64,000 nt of DNA. It comes from Phalacrocorax aristotelis (taxonomy: Eukaryota > Chordata > Aves > Suliformes > Phalacrocoracidae). The DNA is taken from the NCBI RefSeq assembly GCF_949628215.1, contig NC_134279.1, positions 59,007,766-59,071,765 of the forward strand. The letters are read 5' to 3'. A program made the translations under genes and the position numbers. Numbering within the stretch: the stretch's first letter is position 1; each line of letters begins with the position of its first letter. The notes under the pieces were generated by a model, which worked only from the letters and a program-made list of their open reading frames with translations, was not told the origin of the DNA and did no database searches. Below, piece by piece: positions 38,662-53,100 of the stretch.

Positions 38662-39932
38662 TTCATGGAATAGTTTGGGTTGGAATGGACCTTTTAAAAA
38701 TCATCTAGTCCAACCCCTCTGCTGTGGGCAGGGACATATTTCACTAGATCAGGTTGCTCAACGCCTCATCCAACCTGACTGTGAACACGTCCAATGATGG
38801 GGCATCCACAACTTCTCTGGGCAACTTGTTCCAGTGTTTCACCGCCCTCATCACAAAAAATTTCTTCCTTACATCCAGTCTAAATCTACCTTCTTTGGTT
38901 TAAAACTACTACTCCTTGTCCTGTCACTACAGGCCTTGGCAAAAAGTGTCTTTTTGTCTTTCTTTCAAGCCCTCTTTATATATTGAAAGGTCACAGTGAG
39001 GTCTAGAATCATAGAATTGTTTAGGTTGGAAAACACCTTTACCATCATCAAGTCCAACTGTTAACCCAGCACTGTCATGTCCACCACTAAACCATGTCCC
39101 TGAGCAACACATCTACACCTCTTATAAATACCTCCAGGGATGGTGACTCAGACACTTCCCCAGGCAGCCTGTTCCAACACTTAACAACCCTTTTGGAAAG
39201 AAATTTTTCCCAATATCCAATCTAAACCTCCCCTGGTGCAACTTAAGGCCATTTCATCTTGTCCTATCGCTTGTTACTAGGGAGAAGAGACTGACCCCCG
39301 CATCACTACAACCTCCTTTCAGGTAGTTGTAGAGAGAGATAAGGTCTTCCCTCAGCCTCCTCTTCTCCAGGCTAAACAACCCCAGCTCCCTCAGCTGCTC
39401 CTCATCAGACTTGTTCTCCAGAGCCTTCACCAGCTTCGTTGCCCTTCTTTGGACACACTCCAGCACCTCAATGTCCCTCTCTACTGAGGCAGACCAAAAC
39501 TGAACACAATATTCAAGGTGCGGCCTCACCAGTGCTGAGTACACGGGCACGATCACTTCCCTGCTCCTGCTGGCCACACTTCCTGATACAAGCCAGGATG
39601 CTGTTGGCTGCCTTGGCCACCTGGGCACAACTGCCGGCTCATGTTCAGCTGGCTGTCGACGAACACGCCCAGCTACATTTCTGCCAGGCAGCTCTCCCCA
39701 GAGCCTCCCTCCTCCAGGCTGAACAATTCTTGGTTCTCCCAGTTCTCTTAGCCTTTCGTCAGAGCAGAGATGTTCCAGCCCTCTGACCATTTTCACAGCC
39801 CTCCTCTGGACCTGCTGTAACAGGTCCATGTCTGTCTTATGATGGGGACCCCAGAGCTGGACCCCCAGAGCTGGGACTCCAGGTGGAGTCTCACAGGAGT
39901 GGAGTAGAGGGGGAGACTCACCTCCCTCGACC
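38662..39932 (-). mobile_element. CR1 LINE 3' fragment, interrupted by a second CR1
   Basis: The older element occupies 38662-39004 and about 39693-39932. It starts with the CR1 3' end (reverse complement of the ATTCTATGA-type terminus, then GTTTGGGTTGGAATGGACC). It breaks at GTGAGGTCT (39004) and resumes at CCCCAGAGCCTCCCTCCTCC (39696 on), which is the natural continuation. It ends 5'-truncated after CACCTCCCTCGACC. It encodes decayed C-terminal reverse-transcriptase text such as [12 protein letters not shown]. The same strand as PGM2 and TBC1D1 carries the element. Confidence 0.85.
39005..39695 (-). mobile_element. Younger CR1 LINE, 5'-truncated, nested in the older CR1
   Basis: It begins at the CR1 3' terminus (AGAATCATAGAATTGTTTAG) and runs to about 39692. 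On the minus strand it encodes the ORF2 C-terminus: [36 protein letters not shown] and [20 protein letters not shown]. It is better preserved than its host. TCT occurs at both edges (39002-39004 and 39693-39695), a possible 3-bp target duplication. The 274-codon minus frame at 39254-40078 crosses the junction and is a chimera of two elements, not a gene. Confidence 0.85.
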
Positions 39933-42570
39933 AAGCCCAGGGCTGCAGGCTTGTACAGATCCACAAAGCTTCCCCTGCCCTGGGTATAGCTCATCAGTGC
40001 CCAAATCAAAGCCACTGCCCCAGCCTGCCTCCTGTAAAACCATTCTGACTGTGCTCTCCAGCTTGGGACCTCACACACCTGGGGATCTCACCACCCAAGT
40101 AACACAGCTGGCCTGGCCAACTGCAGTGCATCCACCCACACTGCAGTTTAACACCAAATACAACTAGGGCCACAGCTGGAGGCTGCACAGTCCTCCCCAC
40201 GTGCCATAGATTTGTAGCATCACCTACAAACTGCCTACTTAGGCTGCTGAGGGAGTGTTTTACATTAATCATACAGGTACTACAGCTCTTGCTTCAGCAT
40301 TTTCCTTTCAAGAAGCCTTTGTCTTTAGCATGCTGGAAGATGATGCACACGCCAGCATGGTATGCCTCCTACGACTCTATCTTCTGCCAAAGGTGCTGCT
40401 TCTGCTGAGTGGCCTGTCTTAACCTTGACCTTCAGTCCACAGCAATTACACAGAAGCTGGATACCACAGACAAGTCAGTCTCAGAAGCACTGACCAACAT
40501 CATCTAACCAGGCAGCGAACAGTCTGGGTTGGGAGCTTGTGAAAAGCCATTTGCTTTGAAGGTCAGGCTGCAATGCAGTGCAGGAAACCATGTTTTGCAA
40601 GGGTGGCCTGTGGTTAAGTCACAAGCCACATGTTCAACTCTACCAAGAGTAAAATTCAGGTATAGGCTGAATATTCATTCACCCTTCCACTTCTCACGTA
40701 GCCAGTGCCTTGAAATAAGGCCCCTTACTCTGTTCTAGGGACCATACTCCTGTGTCTCCCCCTCCTTTCCCCAACCTGACATTGGGCTAGAGACAGGCAT
40801 GGACATTCAGTAGTGCATGTGCCAGGCTGGTAGTGACAGGCTGGTACCCTGTAGCAGTAGATAACTACCTAGAAGCCAAAAAGCCCAATGCCACCAGATA
40901 AAAAGTGCTACGCCTTGAAGAACCAATTGCATCTGCATGCAGGTTGAAACAAGTCATAGCTGAGTACAAATGGCATGTGCATCCCTCTCACCATGATGCT
41001 GAGACATTTCTCAAGCTTTCCAAGAGGTTCTTTCCCCATACCCAGCTGCACAACTGGTGCAATCTTCAGTTGTGTTGAAAATAACATGGATAGAGAACTT
41101 AACCTCTGGGAGGATAATATAGCTTTAAAGCTTGGCATTTATAAGTATGCTTGGCATTTATAAGTATGCTATGGTTGTGAATGTATGCAAATCATAATTT
41201 ACAGTTACAAAACCAGATTCCATTGCCCCTGCAAGCTTTATCCTTCTAGCTCTCCTGCCAGAACTGATAGTGCAGCTGAACACAATGCCTACACCAACCA
41301 TGAACCTGCTCACATCAAGGAGGATGTTCCACACAGAAAGGCTCTTACTGGGAAATGGCAGGGTGAACAAAGTAAAGGTAAGTTAGGAGCATCAGGTGCT
41401 CCAGTCTTCCATTCTGCTTCTCGTCCTCCTCCTCTTTTCTGTTAATCAATGTATAAATAATAGAGCAATAGCACATGGGAGCTATTTCCTTTCAGCTTTG
41501 TTCTCCTACTTGAGTACAGGAGTACACAGTCTCTACGCACTATCTCAATTTAATCTTGCCCCTTTCCTTCTTCTCTTCACATGTCCTTGCTGCCTCTTCA
41601 TAAATGAAGGAGAGCAGGACCTCCTGTGCTGAGGGGCATGGAAAGAGAAAAGAGGAACCTTTGCAATAGCAGGGTTAGGGAGCAGTAAGGTTCCTGCTTA
41701 ATGTCTCTTCTCAGCTCTTGCCACATTGAAACTTATCACAGAAACCTCAGAGAACCGGGTGCCTGCTGTTTTCTGTAATGTGTCAGCACCCTTTCATACT
41801 CCAGTCTCACAAACTTGTACCACACACCTCTTATTCCAGGTCTCAGGCTGGTGGGAACCAGCCTCTGAGGAAGCAGAGAAAATGGAACAAGGGAACATCT
41901 ACCATTCAGAAGTACTTCAGATTTTGACTATATCAAAAGCTAAAGTTGTCATTGCCATTTTAAGTCCTTAAGAATAGACCCTCGTTTTCAAGCACCCCCT
42001 TTTATGGATGGTCTTGAAATTCCTTCCCATCTCAGTTCTAGATGACAGGGCATGAGTTGGACTTGAACTCTCAACATACTTCCAGGGACAAAAATAAGAT
42101 AACAAACCCCCAAATTTTGAAGGACTGGTAATGTTGCCTTCAGATTGCATGAACAAAAGGTTTCTTTAATCAGAAAAAACCCAGATTAATAGACTTTTCT
42201 GCCACAAGGCCAGGTGCAAAAGGACTGGTGACCAATTAATCTATCAATGCGTGTCAGTGTCTTAAGTTCTACTTCCCTTTTGAGAATCAGTTCAGATTTA
42301 CATCATGTGAAATGCACTGTTTTACCGCACTCAACATGCATGAAAAAGTCTAAAATACTATATATTTAAGCCTTTAGTTTGTCTTTAGCTTTTGTTTTCA
42401 GAAGGAAACGACAGTGGGAGCTGATATGTGCAGAAGTTTCATGCAATGTGACAAAGCTGATGGCACTGAAGTCAATATTGAGATTCCCTTTACAGTTATT
42501 ACTATGTTCAGTGGCCCCCAGGGTCCTATTTAGGGATATGGACTGCATTATTCAAGGCACCAGATAAATT
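39933..42570. other. Intergenic region downstream of PGM2
   Basis: Unique sequence without a recognisable gene. The only repeat is a perfect 19-bp tandem duplication at 41132-41169. The first ~300 bases are moderately GC-rich and may hold further decayed CR1 sequence that I cannot delimit. Confidence 0.6.
41132..41169. repeat. Perfect 19-bp tandem duplication
   Basis: TTGGCATTTATAAGTATGC occurs twice back to back with no mismatch, implying a recent slippage or short duplication. Confidence 0.9.
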
Positions 42571-43998
42571 TTTATTGATACGTGTTTGTCTCATCTTGGG
42601 TTTAGTGTAAGAAATGGAAACAAGTGAACAAGCACTTTCTACATGAATTAATAACCTACCTTTTTACCTTTCTACTCTAAAGGACTAGGATTTGATTAAC
42701 AGCATACTGTTTCCTCAGCACCCTTCTTATTACTTTGTTTTAGAGTTAATGTTCTGTGCCACACAGCTGGACCTCAATATGAATGATTCAGATACTTGCT
42801 TTGACTCCACACATCAAGAAAAGCTGACGTAACAGCCACAGGATGCAGGGACTACTCTTTTCCTTGTGCCCTCTGATGACAACTCTAAAGTCTGTAAGGT
42901 AAAAGCAGGCATCCAGTGTTCTTTGCTTATCATCTTAGCTAACAAGGTAAGCTAATATTTACTGAGGATGGAATGGCAATTTTGTTCCTTTATGAATAAT
43001 TTGCTAAATTTGATCTATGCTTGGTCCGGCAGCAAGTCATTCTCCATGGGATACTGGAAGCAATTCTGGCAAACAGGTTTCTTTACCTAAGAAGTACTGG
43101 GGCTGTTAGAGCTACACTGATATCCAAAACAAGTACTGAAAATGCAGAAATGCCTTGAATTAAAGTCAGCTGGTAACCTCCAAATAACCCTTTCAGGCTC
43201 TGCAAGTGCAGACAACAGCATGCAGTAAAGTGGAAAATTATGCTCTAAATTAGACATGCAGACTTATCACTGAGTCATGGCAGCATACAGTTAGACAGAC
43301 TCTGAGATTGGGGTATGCACTGAACTAATTATGCTTAGTTCAATGAGGCAACGGAAAGGTGCTGTATGTAGATACATTATCTTAACAGGTTCATGGTATT
43401 TAAAGGCAATTTAGTATGCTTAGTACCTCTAACCTGGAATATGATGTACAGTCCCATAGCAAATAGCTCTCCAGCAAATTCACTGTGACTTTGTTTATTT
43501 GGGCCAAAATTCCCAAGAAAGATCACTATTTCTGAAACATTTGCCCCAGGTTTGCCAAAGTCTCACCACAGGCTTTTAGTACTTCGTAAACGGAAGAACT
43601 TGCTTTGCAAATCTAAACCTGGGTGAAGTTGCATAGTATTATCAGATCACACATACACAAAAGAAATACAAGTCCCCACAAAACAGGCTGCATTTCAGAA
43701 ATCAGGATATCACTTATAATATTTAATTAAAACAAGTTTGATTGAAATACATTTGCAGTCAACTTTCAGTTCATAAAGCTCTTAGTTCAACTGATTGGGT
43801 TTTTTTGGTCCTTGTAAAGGGTAAAGGTGCTTTCCTTCCAAAATAAAATCTAGATCCAAGAGTAGCCACAATAACTCTAAATAAAAGCAGAAGTCTTTTT
43901 AGTCTGAGTTTGTGGATGCTTGGTCCTAAAAATCCTTACTTCTTAAATAATGCACTTCTAATGTTGCAAAAACCAATTAAGGTAGTAATTTTGCTGTT
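42571..43998 (-). other. PGM2: Probable PGM2 3'UTR with candidate polyadenylation signals
   Basis: Minus-strand poly(A) signal hexamers after the stop lie at 43722-43727 (ATTAAA), 43494-43499 (AATAAA) and 42571-42576 (AATAAA). Which is used cannot be told from sequence, so the UTR could be about 0.3, 0.5 or 1.4 kb. No other gene signal was seen here. Confidence 0.4.
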
Positions 43999-44101
43999 TT
44001 ACTCAGTCTTTCGTTGAAGATTATTTTTTTCTGGTTGAAAGAAGTATTTTTCAAGAGCGTTGACCAATTCATCTAGTTCCTTCTTCAGCTGCTCAACATC
44101 A
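43999..44101 (-). CDS. PGM2: PGM2 coding exon 14 and stop (residues 576-609)
   Basis: The acceptor GTTTCTCAG precedes T, completing Ser576, then [20 protein letters not shown]. The reading frame ends at a TAA at 43999-44001. The C-terminal helix matches the human protein in position and character, and the tail is one or two residues different in length. Confidence 0.94.
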
Positions 44102-47100
44102 CTGAGAAACAAAATCCACACAAATAAAGAAAACAGTGTCACAGTGGAGAAGCTAAAAAAAGCACATTTTCAGTCTGAGGAATTTTTAAGTCTGTTGCAC
44201 TGTTTTAGACAAACATCATCTATTATCGCTAGAAGTATATACGCTTGATTTCCTATGGTAATGCACTGATGTTTGCTTCCAGCTGATGTGCATGAATGCA
44301 CTTACGATTATGGGGAAACATAAACCCACAATATAATCTAAAATCAAACAGCCAATTTGAGTTCACATCTTCTATTACTAAATGTATGTGATGGGAAATG
44401 TAACTTTTATACTTGTATTAGTATTTTCAGATTAATTTTCATCTATAAGAAAGCATTATTTTCATAATGTAAGTTAATTCCTTATTTTTAAGACCATATG
44501 ATTTTCAAGGCTATCAGTCAAGGATATAACTACTAAACATAAAAGGGTTTAAAATATATTAGTACACTTTATCATTATGTAAGTTTAAAACAACTATGAA
44601 TGTAAAGAGAGTTAATATATCTCCTATCATTTAAGACAGAATGTTTTTCTTGATATTGTTTTTACTGAATGTGAAACCAAGTTCAAAGGAATTTCAGTGA
44701 CAAGAATGTGTCAACAGATTTTGCAGAATTGAAGCTTTATGCAAATAAATTTGCTAAAATAATGACTGTAGTAATATTATTTGATCATGGAGAGCCCCTT
44801 CCCCGCTAAAACAATACCAAAAAGCCACACAGCCCCTATTACACAGAATTTACTGCTGTGACAATACCTGTTTCCAGGAGGTGCACAAAGTTCAGAATAG
44901 TATTTGATCTTTGGTTCCGTCCCACTGGTTCTTATCGTGGCCACTCCTCCATTAGCAAAAGTGAACGTTATCATTTGGCTACTTTTACTAGTGGGAAGTA
45001 TCTAGAAATAGTAAGAATAATTTTTTAGAAGTTTGGAAAGTGAATATATATAATGAATTCAAGACAAAACCCATGACTTTATGTCATATAATATAACTAA
45101 AGTAACATTTAAAATTAAGCTTTGTTCCATTTTCTTCATCATTGTGGTCTTGAGACCACAACAGGCAGATGACAGCCTTACCCTCAGTCTAGAATCTGGT
45201 AGCAGTACATTACTGCTAGGTAGCTCATTTCAACTCTAGTCAACATTTTTACTGTAAATAGAAATTGCCCTGTGATGGCATTTCCCATGAGGAAAAGAAA
45301 AATGGATTGGGGAAAACTAAAGAACGCAAAGCCACAACTCAGTGGACAACTTAACTTACAAGATAATGCAAGATTGCTGTGGCAAGTTAGTGACATCCTC
45401 CTACCTCCCTTTACAGACTCATCTTGGAGAGAAAAAACACCACAAAACCAAACAAACCTTCCCCCCTCCCCCAACCTTCATTGCTTCCCACCAAGGCAAA
45501 ACAATCATCCCCAATCTAACTTACTTTAAGACTCAGAACGTAACATAATGTTTAGAGTGTTTCTCCATAGAATTTTTATATATGTGTGTATACATACTTC
45601 TATGATTTATATATAATTTTAAATATATACTTACAGCCTTTTGATCTGGCTGGCTGCTGTCATACCCAGTAGTTAGATCCCTTATTCCAGAAACTTTAAA
45701 TCTACCGCAAGATTTTGGATATATGTTTTTTCCATCAAAATTTCTAAGGTTGTCAAAAAGCTGTTGAATAACTTTAGGATCATGGCAGATGAAATATGAA
45801 GCTTTGGTAATATGTAAGCCATATCTGTGAAGAGACACAATATTAACGAATCGAAGAAGCAATGTTATTCTTAGAGCTGTATACCATACACATTATACAG
45901 CCGCCTATAAAGGAAGAATCTATACTCATGGTCACCCAACTATAGCATCAGTTCACCCCCTTACAATTTTAAAAAGGCCTCAACAGCTTAATTGTCCTTT
46001 AAAGAAACTTCTGTGCAGACACCTTTTCCTTGTAATGACTGAAAATGAGAAAGTTCGCTGCTAAACCAGAAGAAAAAAAGATGTCATCATTGCCTTGAAG
46101 AGATCTAACCACCACAGGAAGAGAACAGACTACATCTAAATAACTCCCTTCACTGGATGCCAGCTGACCTTTCCTAAGTAAAACAAATTCCAGATTGTTT
46201 TTTTCCAATCACACTGCAGAAGCTGCTCTCCCATTAAAGTGTTTCTACTACACCAAACCGTTCTGAACATTGCCTCTTTACCTTATCTGTTTGCTGCCAG
46301 GTAATCTGCATCAAAGACAAATGACCAGCTAACACTGACTTTTCAAAACAGCATGTTGTTGAAAAGCATACGAGTCTGGACTGGCTCTTACTAAAGAATG
46401 ATAACACTTTATGTGTTATCCTTGATGCCAGGGAAAATCTGAAGGGCATAATCTTTCGTTAGTACTAGGATGTTCATGTCAGAAACCTAAAAGGTTCCTT
46501 AAATAGGGTCATGTTTATACCAAAATGTACATCTTGAAGGTCAAGAGTTGTTAAATCAGTCTTGAGAATCCAGCAAGGGAATTTACAAAACCTATCCTAT
46601 ACTTGAAAGAAGTGATGAGCCTGCTAGGACTGTGTCCTTTTCCTGATCTGCATTTGCTTCTTTGAGAAGCAAATGCTTCTATACCTCCAAAATACAGAGC
46701 AGAATTTCTTCTGCTTCAACGGCAACTTACAAGGCAACTCTGATGAAGAATAAATAGTAGTAAGGAGTAGAAAACTGCAACTCTATACTAGCCACAAGCA
46801 AACAAAAACCAAGCACACAAAAAACGTGTCCCCAAAAAGAAACAAGAACCCAGCCCCTCCAGTTCTAGTTACCAAGCATCAATTTAATAAGGCAGATTTG
46901 TATCCTTCCCTTCGTATCTGTTTCTGAGGGCAACCTGAAGCAGGTGTTTACTGAATGAGTATTAAAAAAAAAGTGGGAGCCAGGGAACGATAATTCTTTA
47001 AATATCCGCTTCCAGCTACCAAGTCACAAGTTACGAAGGGAATTCTCACATCAGATGCTATATTTGCAGCATTAGACATGAATTCTTCCATGCATTTATA

Positions 47101-50100
47101 TTACTGTTTACTTCTGCCATGTACAATAAATACTGATAAATTCCATGATTTATGCAGTGTGTTAGCCAGTCTTTTCCACTTGATTCCTTCATAAAGAGTG
47201 AGTGAAACAAGCATGGCTAGTGCTGCATGCAAATGGGAGATCTGAGGATTGGAAAATAAGAAGCACCAAAGCTGGAGTTTTCCATCAGTCTTTGCAGGTT
47301 CCACCACTCCTTTGCTAGTGCCTATGAGACATGAAGAGGTGGAGAGCATCTGCCAGCCTGTGCTGCTCCCTCCTTTAAAACAAAAAACCCAAAACCCCCA
47401 CAAAAAACCACTCCCTGCCCCATGAAATCCAATAGCCATCTTTGCTATTGATTTCTGTAGGTCTTTGAACATGTTAAATAAGAATGAAAGAAGTTGTGCC
47501 TCATATTAAAAGCTCCCAGAGGGGTACCCAGCTGTATATAGTCAACAGTTATGGCCAATGTCACAACACTTCTGCATAATCAGCTCAAATCTCAGTATTC
47601 AGGAGCTGGAAGAACAACCAATTGACTATCCATCAAAAAAAGACAGTAATATAATAAGAAGCCTAACTTTAGAGCCAACTAGAATTTATTTAATCACAAG
47701 TAGCCCTGCAAGCATTACAGAAGCAAAGGTGGTTTCTGTGAGTAGCATAAATACACCAGAGCTACTTAGACCCATTCTGCCATCAACATTTTTGTGCATC
47801 TGGCACTTCTAAGCAGCAACAGGCATTACGATCTCTACAACACAGCAATACTGCTGGCCAAAACCCAGGCCAGTCTTCTGTAAAAGGACCGAAGAGCAGA
47901 ACTTCCCCAAAAGGGAGAAACCTTTTAGACAAGCAAACAAAAATATCTCAAAAATCTCATTAACTAATAGGGAATTAGTAGGGTAATATTATTATTTTTA
48001 AAATATATTAAAACAACACAAAATGAAGTAATGAATATTATCTGTTAATAGTACAATAACCCAATTTTTACTTCTTCATACACTATACGTTGCTATTGAG
48101 TCCCCATTAACCCCGGTATGTGGAATAGAGAAAATCTGGAAGTTAAACAATTATACTCAAACTCACTCATCATAGACAGCTTTCAGCTGCTGAGACAAAG
48201 ACAAGTTCCTGGTTGCCAGAAAGCTAGCCATCTCCGCAGTTATAACAGCAGCGCTGACACCATCTTTGTCTAGCACAGCAGGACAGCACATATACCCTAA
48301 ACAAAGAAAATTATATAGATTTGATATATTTTAATGAGAAAATAAGATAAATTGGGGGGGGGGGGGCAATCTTTTAAAGGAGAAATGCACATTACCATAG
48401 TACAGACATTTTAGAGTTAAACCAAAACTGGATGAATTTTATCTTCTAATCAGTGTTAATTTTGATAAGCAAAGAATTTAATGGAATTTCAAGACAGAAA
48501 CAGATTTTTATCATATCGGTGCCAGATGCTTCTGAGTACTTTTGGAGTGCTCGTGAACAAGAAATGCCACCCTGCAGGAACAGTGCAAGCATAGCACTTT
48601 GTCTCAGATGTGATTACCCTTACATGGTAGCATATGGTAACACTGATAATTATCTGTGAAATTAGTCACATTTTTTTCTGGTTTTCAGGTACCGAGATAT
48701 TCACAAAATTGCATTACAGCTTTACAATTTCCTTCTCATGAATTCATAGCTTTTATTCATAGCCTTCCAGGTTACAAGTATAATTTGGGGGAGTTTTCAC
48801 TTTATTTTATTCACATTTAAACTTAGCTTAAAACTGTCAGCTAAACATACTCAACGAAGTCTGAAAAACGTTTGTCTGGGTTTTTTAAATAGCTTGTGCA
48901 GAATTTGCAGTCTAAGTCTACATAGCTGTGCTACTGAAGATAATATGCACCTAGCTTACATCATCATGCTCTGTGCTAAACAGAAATACAAAGGATTAAA
49001 ACTAGTAATATCAATCAACCCAACAGATTATATTGATTTCTCATTGGAAATACACCCATTGCATTGAGGGCACCTTTACATTGCCATTTTTTGCGACAGT
49101 CTTACTTTCGCTATTTTACAGGATACTAGAACATAATATTCTATTTCTTACCTATAGCCTCCTCAAATGCAAAAAGAACAGCTTTTCCCTGGTCCATGAG
49201 CTGTTTGGCACGGTTTCCCATCCACTTGAAACCTGTCAGTGTTTCCTACAACAGTGAGGAGAAAAAAGGCATTAAAAATAAAAGCAATGTTTTACAAAGA
49301 CATGACACTGCGCAGGTAAGCAAATGAAAGAACATGGATTAACATGTAACAGCTTACCTCAAAGTGAAAACCTTCCTTTAGCGCAATTGCCCTCAGGATT
49401 TTGGAAGAAACTGTGCTAGATAACATGTAGACATCTTTAATGGCACAAGTATCCTTATTGTGATTTTTCCAGCAAGTGAAGATCCACCAGCCTAAAAGAG
49501 CTCCCAGCTCATTTCCAGAAAACACTTTCCATTCACCACTGGATGGGGGGGAGAAAAAAAAGAAAGTATATGAATTTAAAGGAAAATATTGGGGGGGAAA
49601 AAGATCTACTGGTTCTTCCACACATGAATACTAACAAATAAAATCACTGCATCTGAGTTCCAAGTAACAGTAACAAGATATCATGTGTTTGTTAAGAACA
49701 AACAAAAAGATTCCTCCCCCAAAGAATTCTGAAGTAGTTACCTTCCTCCTGCGTCATACATACCAGCTTTTGAGTTTATCCAAAGATGAAACAGGGATAT
49801 TTCCAGCATATTTTAAGTAAAGTAAAAATATTCAGCAGACAAATTATAAAATCAATGATTAAGACAAGCACACAAACACAAAAATACAATTCTCAAGTGA
49901 TTAGCAGTTTTAGTTGACTCGGTGACAAACACCTTTTATGTAATCACAAATACACCAATTGGTCATTGAGGAAGATTGGAAAAAATCTCAAACAGGTGAA
50001 AAAAGATTAACATTAATGTGCTGCTAGAACAAGAAAAATTGAAGGAAAAAGGGAAATACAGATGTAAAAATTGCCCAAAAATTCCCAGTCACAAAGGGGA

Positions 50101-53100
50101 CAAAGACACTGCCAAACTGACAGAAACCACGACCTACAGAAACAGTACCTGTTGTGAAAGAGAAGCAGACTCAGTCTCCTGCTTTTATTGTTGCCAACAG
50201 GCACAAAGCAATGCACAGCGACAACTTAGCGTAAGAGCGCTGAGAGAGTGTGCTCTAGCAGGAGTTTCTGTCAAAGAAGAAGTACAGATACTGTAGAAGC
50301 CTATATTAATATTCAATTAGTGCATGAACAGCTACAGCAGAAGTCTGAGAGGAGGACGCAGGACTGAAAATTAGGAGCTAACTAAGACTGGCTGAAAAAT
50401 TAGCAAAGAGGAAGCAGAACAAGAGCACCACGCTCTCAATGGTGATAAATACAATAAACTAACACCCCCTCTTCAAATCTCTGATAGCGGTAAGCTTTTA
50501 GACAAAAAACATGAGTGATTTTGCATTCTTGTTTTCACCCATCATAACTAGCATGAACTAAAGCTTTTTATGTTTTTTCCTCAGCGCTGAATTGCCAACT
50601 GAGGCTGGCACAGGGCAAAAACATGAAAATAAGGATATTCCAGCTAACACTGCCAAAGATACAGGGCAGTATGCAGATTAGCCTATTATTCTTCTAAAGG
50701 CAGAGAAACCTCCTGAGTTCATGCTGTGAGGATAACAAGTTAAAAAAAGCCCCCAAAACCCAAATAAACCACCACCACCTTTGAAGCAGCTACAAGACCA
50801 AAAGAGGTTACCTGGTAATCAGAATGGATATTTGCACTGTGTCCTTTTACTGGGTTTTTGGAATTTGCATAACTGATTCAGGTTCAAATACTTGTATTGT
50901 CTACAGTCACTGAGGACCTCTAGCAGGTGCCCATCTCTTGGTTACCAAGATTTTATATCCCTCTTCTGGCGCTCATGCACAGGGAATTAATTCAGGCTAT
51001 TTCTGCTCCTGATCCAGCAGCAGATTTTTGTTCTGTTCGTCTCTTAGCTGAAAACCTTGCAGTATAATTTGATTAAAGAGTTATGGTTTCTAACTGATTA
51101 GTTTCTGCTTCATCAAGGTAGGTAAAAAAGAAACACCACTATTCGTAGACATGACACCAAGTGCAGTACTCCAGCTTATTTGTGTTCATCAAATATAACC
51201 AGAATACATAAATTCAAACAATTGTAGAAGTACAGGATATCGGGGGCATGAAATAAGGGGACGGCAGTATTGGGTCAGAACTATAGGTTACACATTCCAT
51301 ACATATGAAAAATTCATGAGAAGCCCCTGTTTGAGGAAGTTTACCTTTTGTGATCCCATTCTTTGACAGGATATACATAGATAAATAACGCAGGTCCTTA
51401 AAGGAGAGAGTACAAATGACTACGCTGAGAAGTACCAAACACTGACAAAGCTTAAGGTGAAATGCAGGTAGATAACGTTATGCATAGAAGTGGGGAACTG
51501 AGCGAGAGAGGCCCAAATCATCTAATGATTAGTAAAATGTCTGGTCTAACAGTATTTGAGAAAGAAGGAACTCATGGTAAAGAACAGGGATGCTCCCTAT
51601 TCCTGAGATTATCAGGGAACTATAAAGGTTCTCCTGAATATTCAAGTTATTATTTAATAAACACAGTATGAAAGAATGTTAATCAGTCTTCTGTGAAAAG
51701 TTTCTAACTGAAAACCTACCTTTAAAAATGTATAGCACAATCACAACAATTCACATGCTTCTGTGTATGCCTCAGGTACAGCAAGTGTCAAGTATTTTTT
51801 CAGGTTTCTGTACTGTGCCTAATATTAATCATTATTTCATTTACTGCCCCCACTGTGGTCTGCTTTGTACAGTCCCCTCAAGATTCTATGTGTTTTCGGT
51901 CCAAAAATGACCAATGTGACTATTCTATCTTCCTCTGCAACATAGATTGTAAGAATCCCCCCAAACGAGCCTTGTCTTTAAGTAAAATTGTAAATGGTTT
52001 GCATTTTATTACCATACCTCTCCTGTTTCTCTGCCACTGCAAGTCGATCAGCATCCGGATCATTTGCTAAAATGATTTTTGCCCCATCTTTTTCAGCCAA
52101 AGCAAAAGACAATGTCTGGAAAGGTGGTAAGCAAGACCAGATGAGTGTTAATACTCCCAAATAATATTTTCACTGTCTTTATCGGTTTTAATTAATTTCC
52201 ACAATTTATTTAATCTCAAACACCCCAAATCATGATGTGTCTCTACAAAAAGTAACAACGCAATAACAGTAACAAAGCATAGCAGAAATGCTAACCACCT
52301 GTCATGACTTCCCCTGCTCCCTCCCGGTGTCATATCGGAACAGTTTAGTCCTTTTATTTCTGATGTAAGTTGTAGAAACTTTCCAAAATGAACTGTGAAG
52401 ATTTTTTAAATATTATTTTATTTTTAAAAAGGAACTGTACCACTTTGTTCTATGTGCAGATGCTTCCCATTCTGTTAAGAGTGCAGCACGAAGTAGTTTA
52501 AAGCAATAGCTAATTATTATTTGACTGGTTCAAAAAGAGTTATAAATTTCAATGAAAGGATACCAGCTCAGCTAACTCTTCACTAAACGTAAGGCTATGA
52601 AAACACACAAAATAGACCTTCAACCAATATTTGTAGCCATGACTACTGGCAGAAACCAAACACTGTTTAGAAGACATTGCAACTATTAAAAAAGCATCTA
52701 CTTACCAGAACACCTTTGCCTTCTTCAGGATTTGGATACTTCACTGTGGGAAATTCTGGATCAGGATCCTTCTGCTCTGGAACGGCAACAGGAGGGCTAA
52801 GGTCAAATGCCTTGAAGGCCAACTGCACAAATTTATGACCTACGCCGTGCACAGAAGTATGAACAAATTTCAGGTTTGTTTCCTTGTTTATATTCCTGAA
52901 ATAAAACAGATCAATGGTAAACTTGGATATGGAATAATATTCTGCACAAAACTGACTATGTTCAGAAACAGATATGACTCAGTATTCCATACCACTGTTT
53001 AAATTTTAAATTAAATGAGGCCATATTTTTAAAGTAATGGCTTGAAAATTGACTTAGCCTCATTTTTCAGCAATATGAGTCACTCTTGGTATGTGCAAAT

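Noticed and set aside
39254-40078. 274-codon minus-strand frame as a protein-coding gene
   Set aside because: It spans two CR1 elements and unique flanking DNA; the recognisable parts are CR1 reverse-transcriptase C-terminal text.
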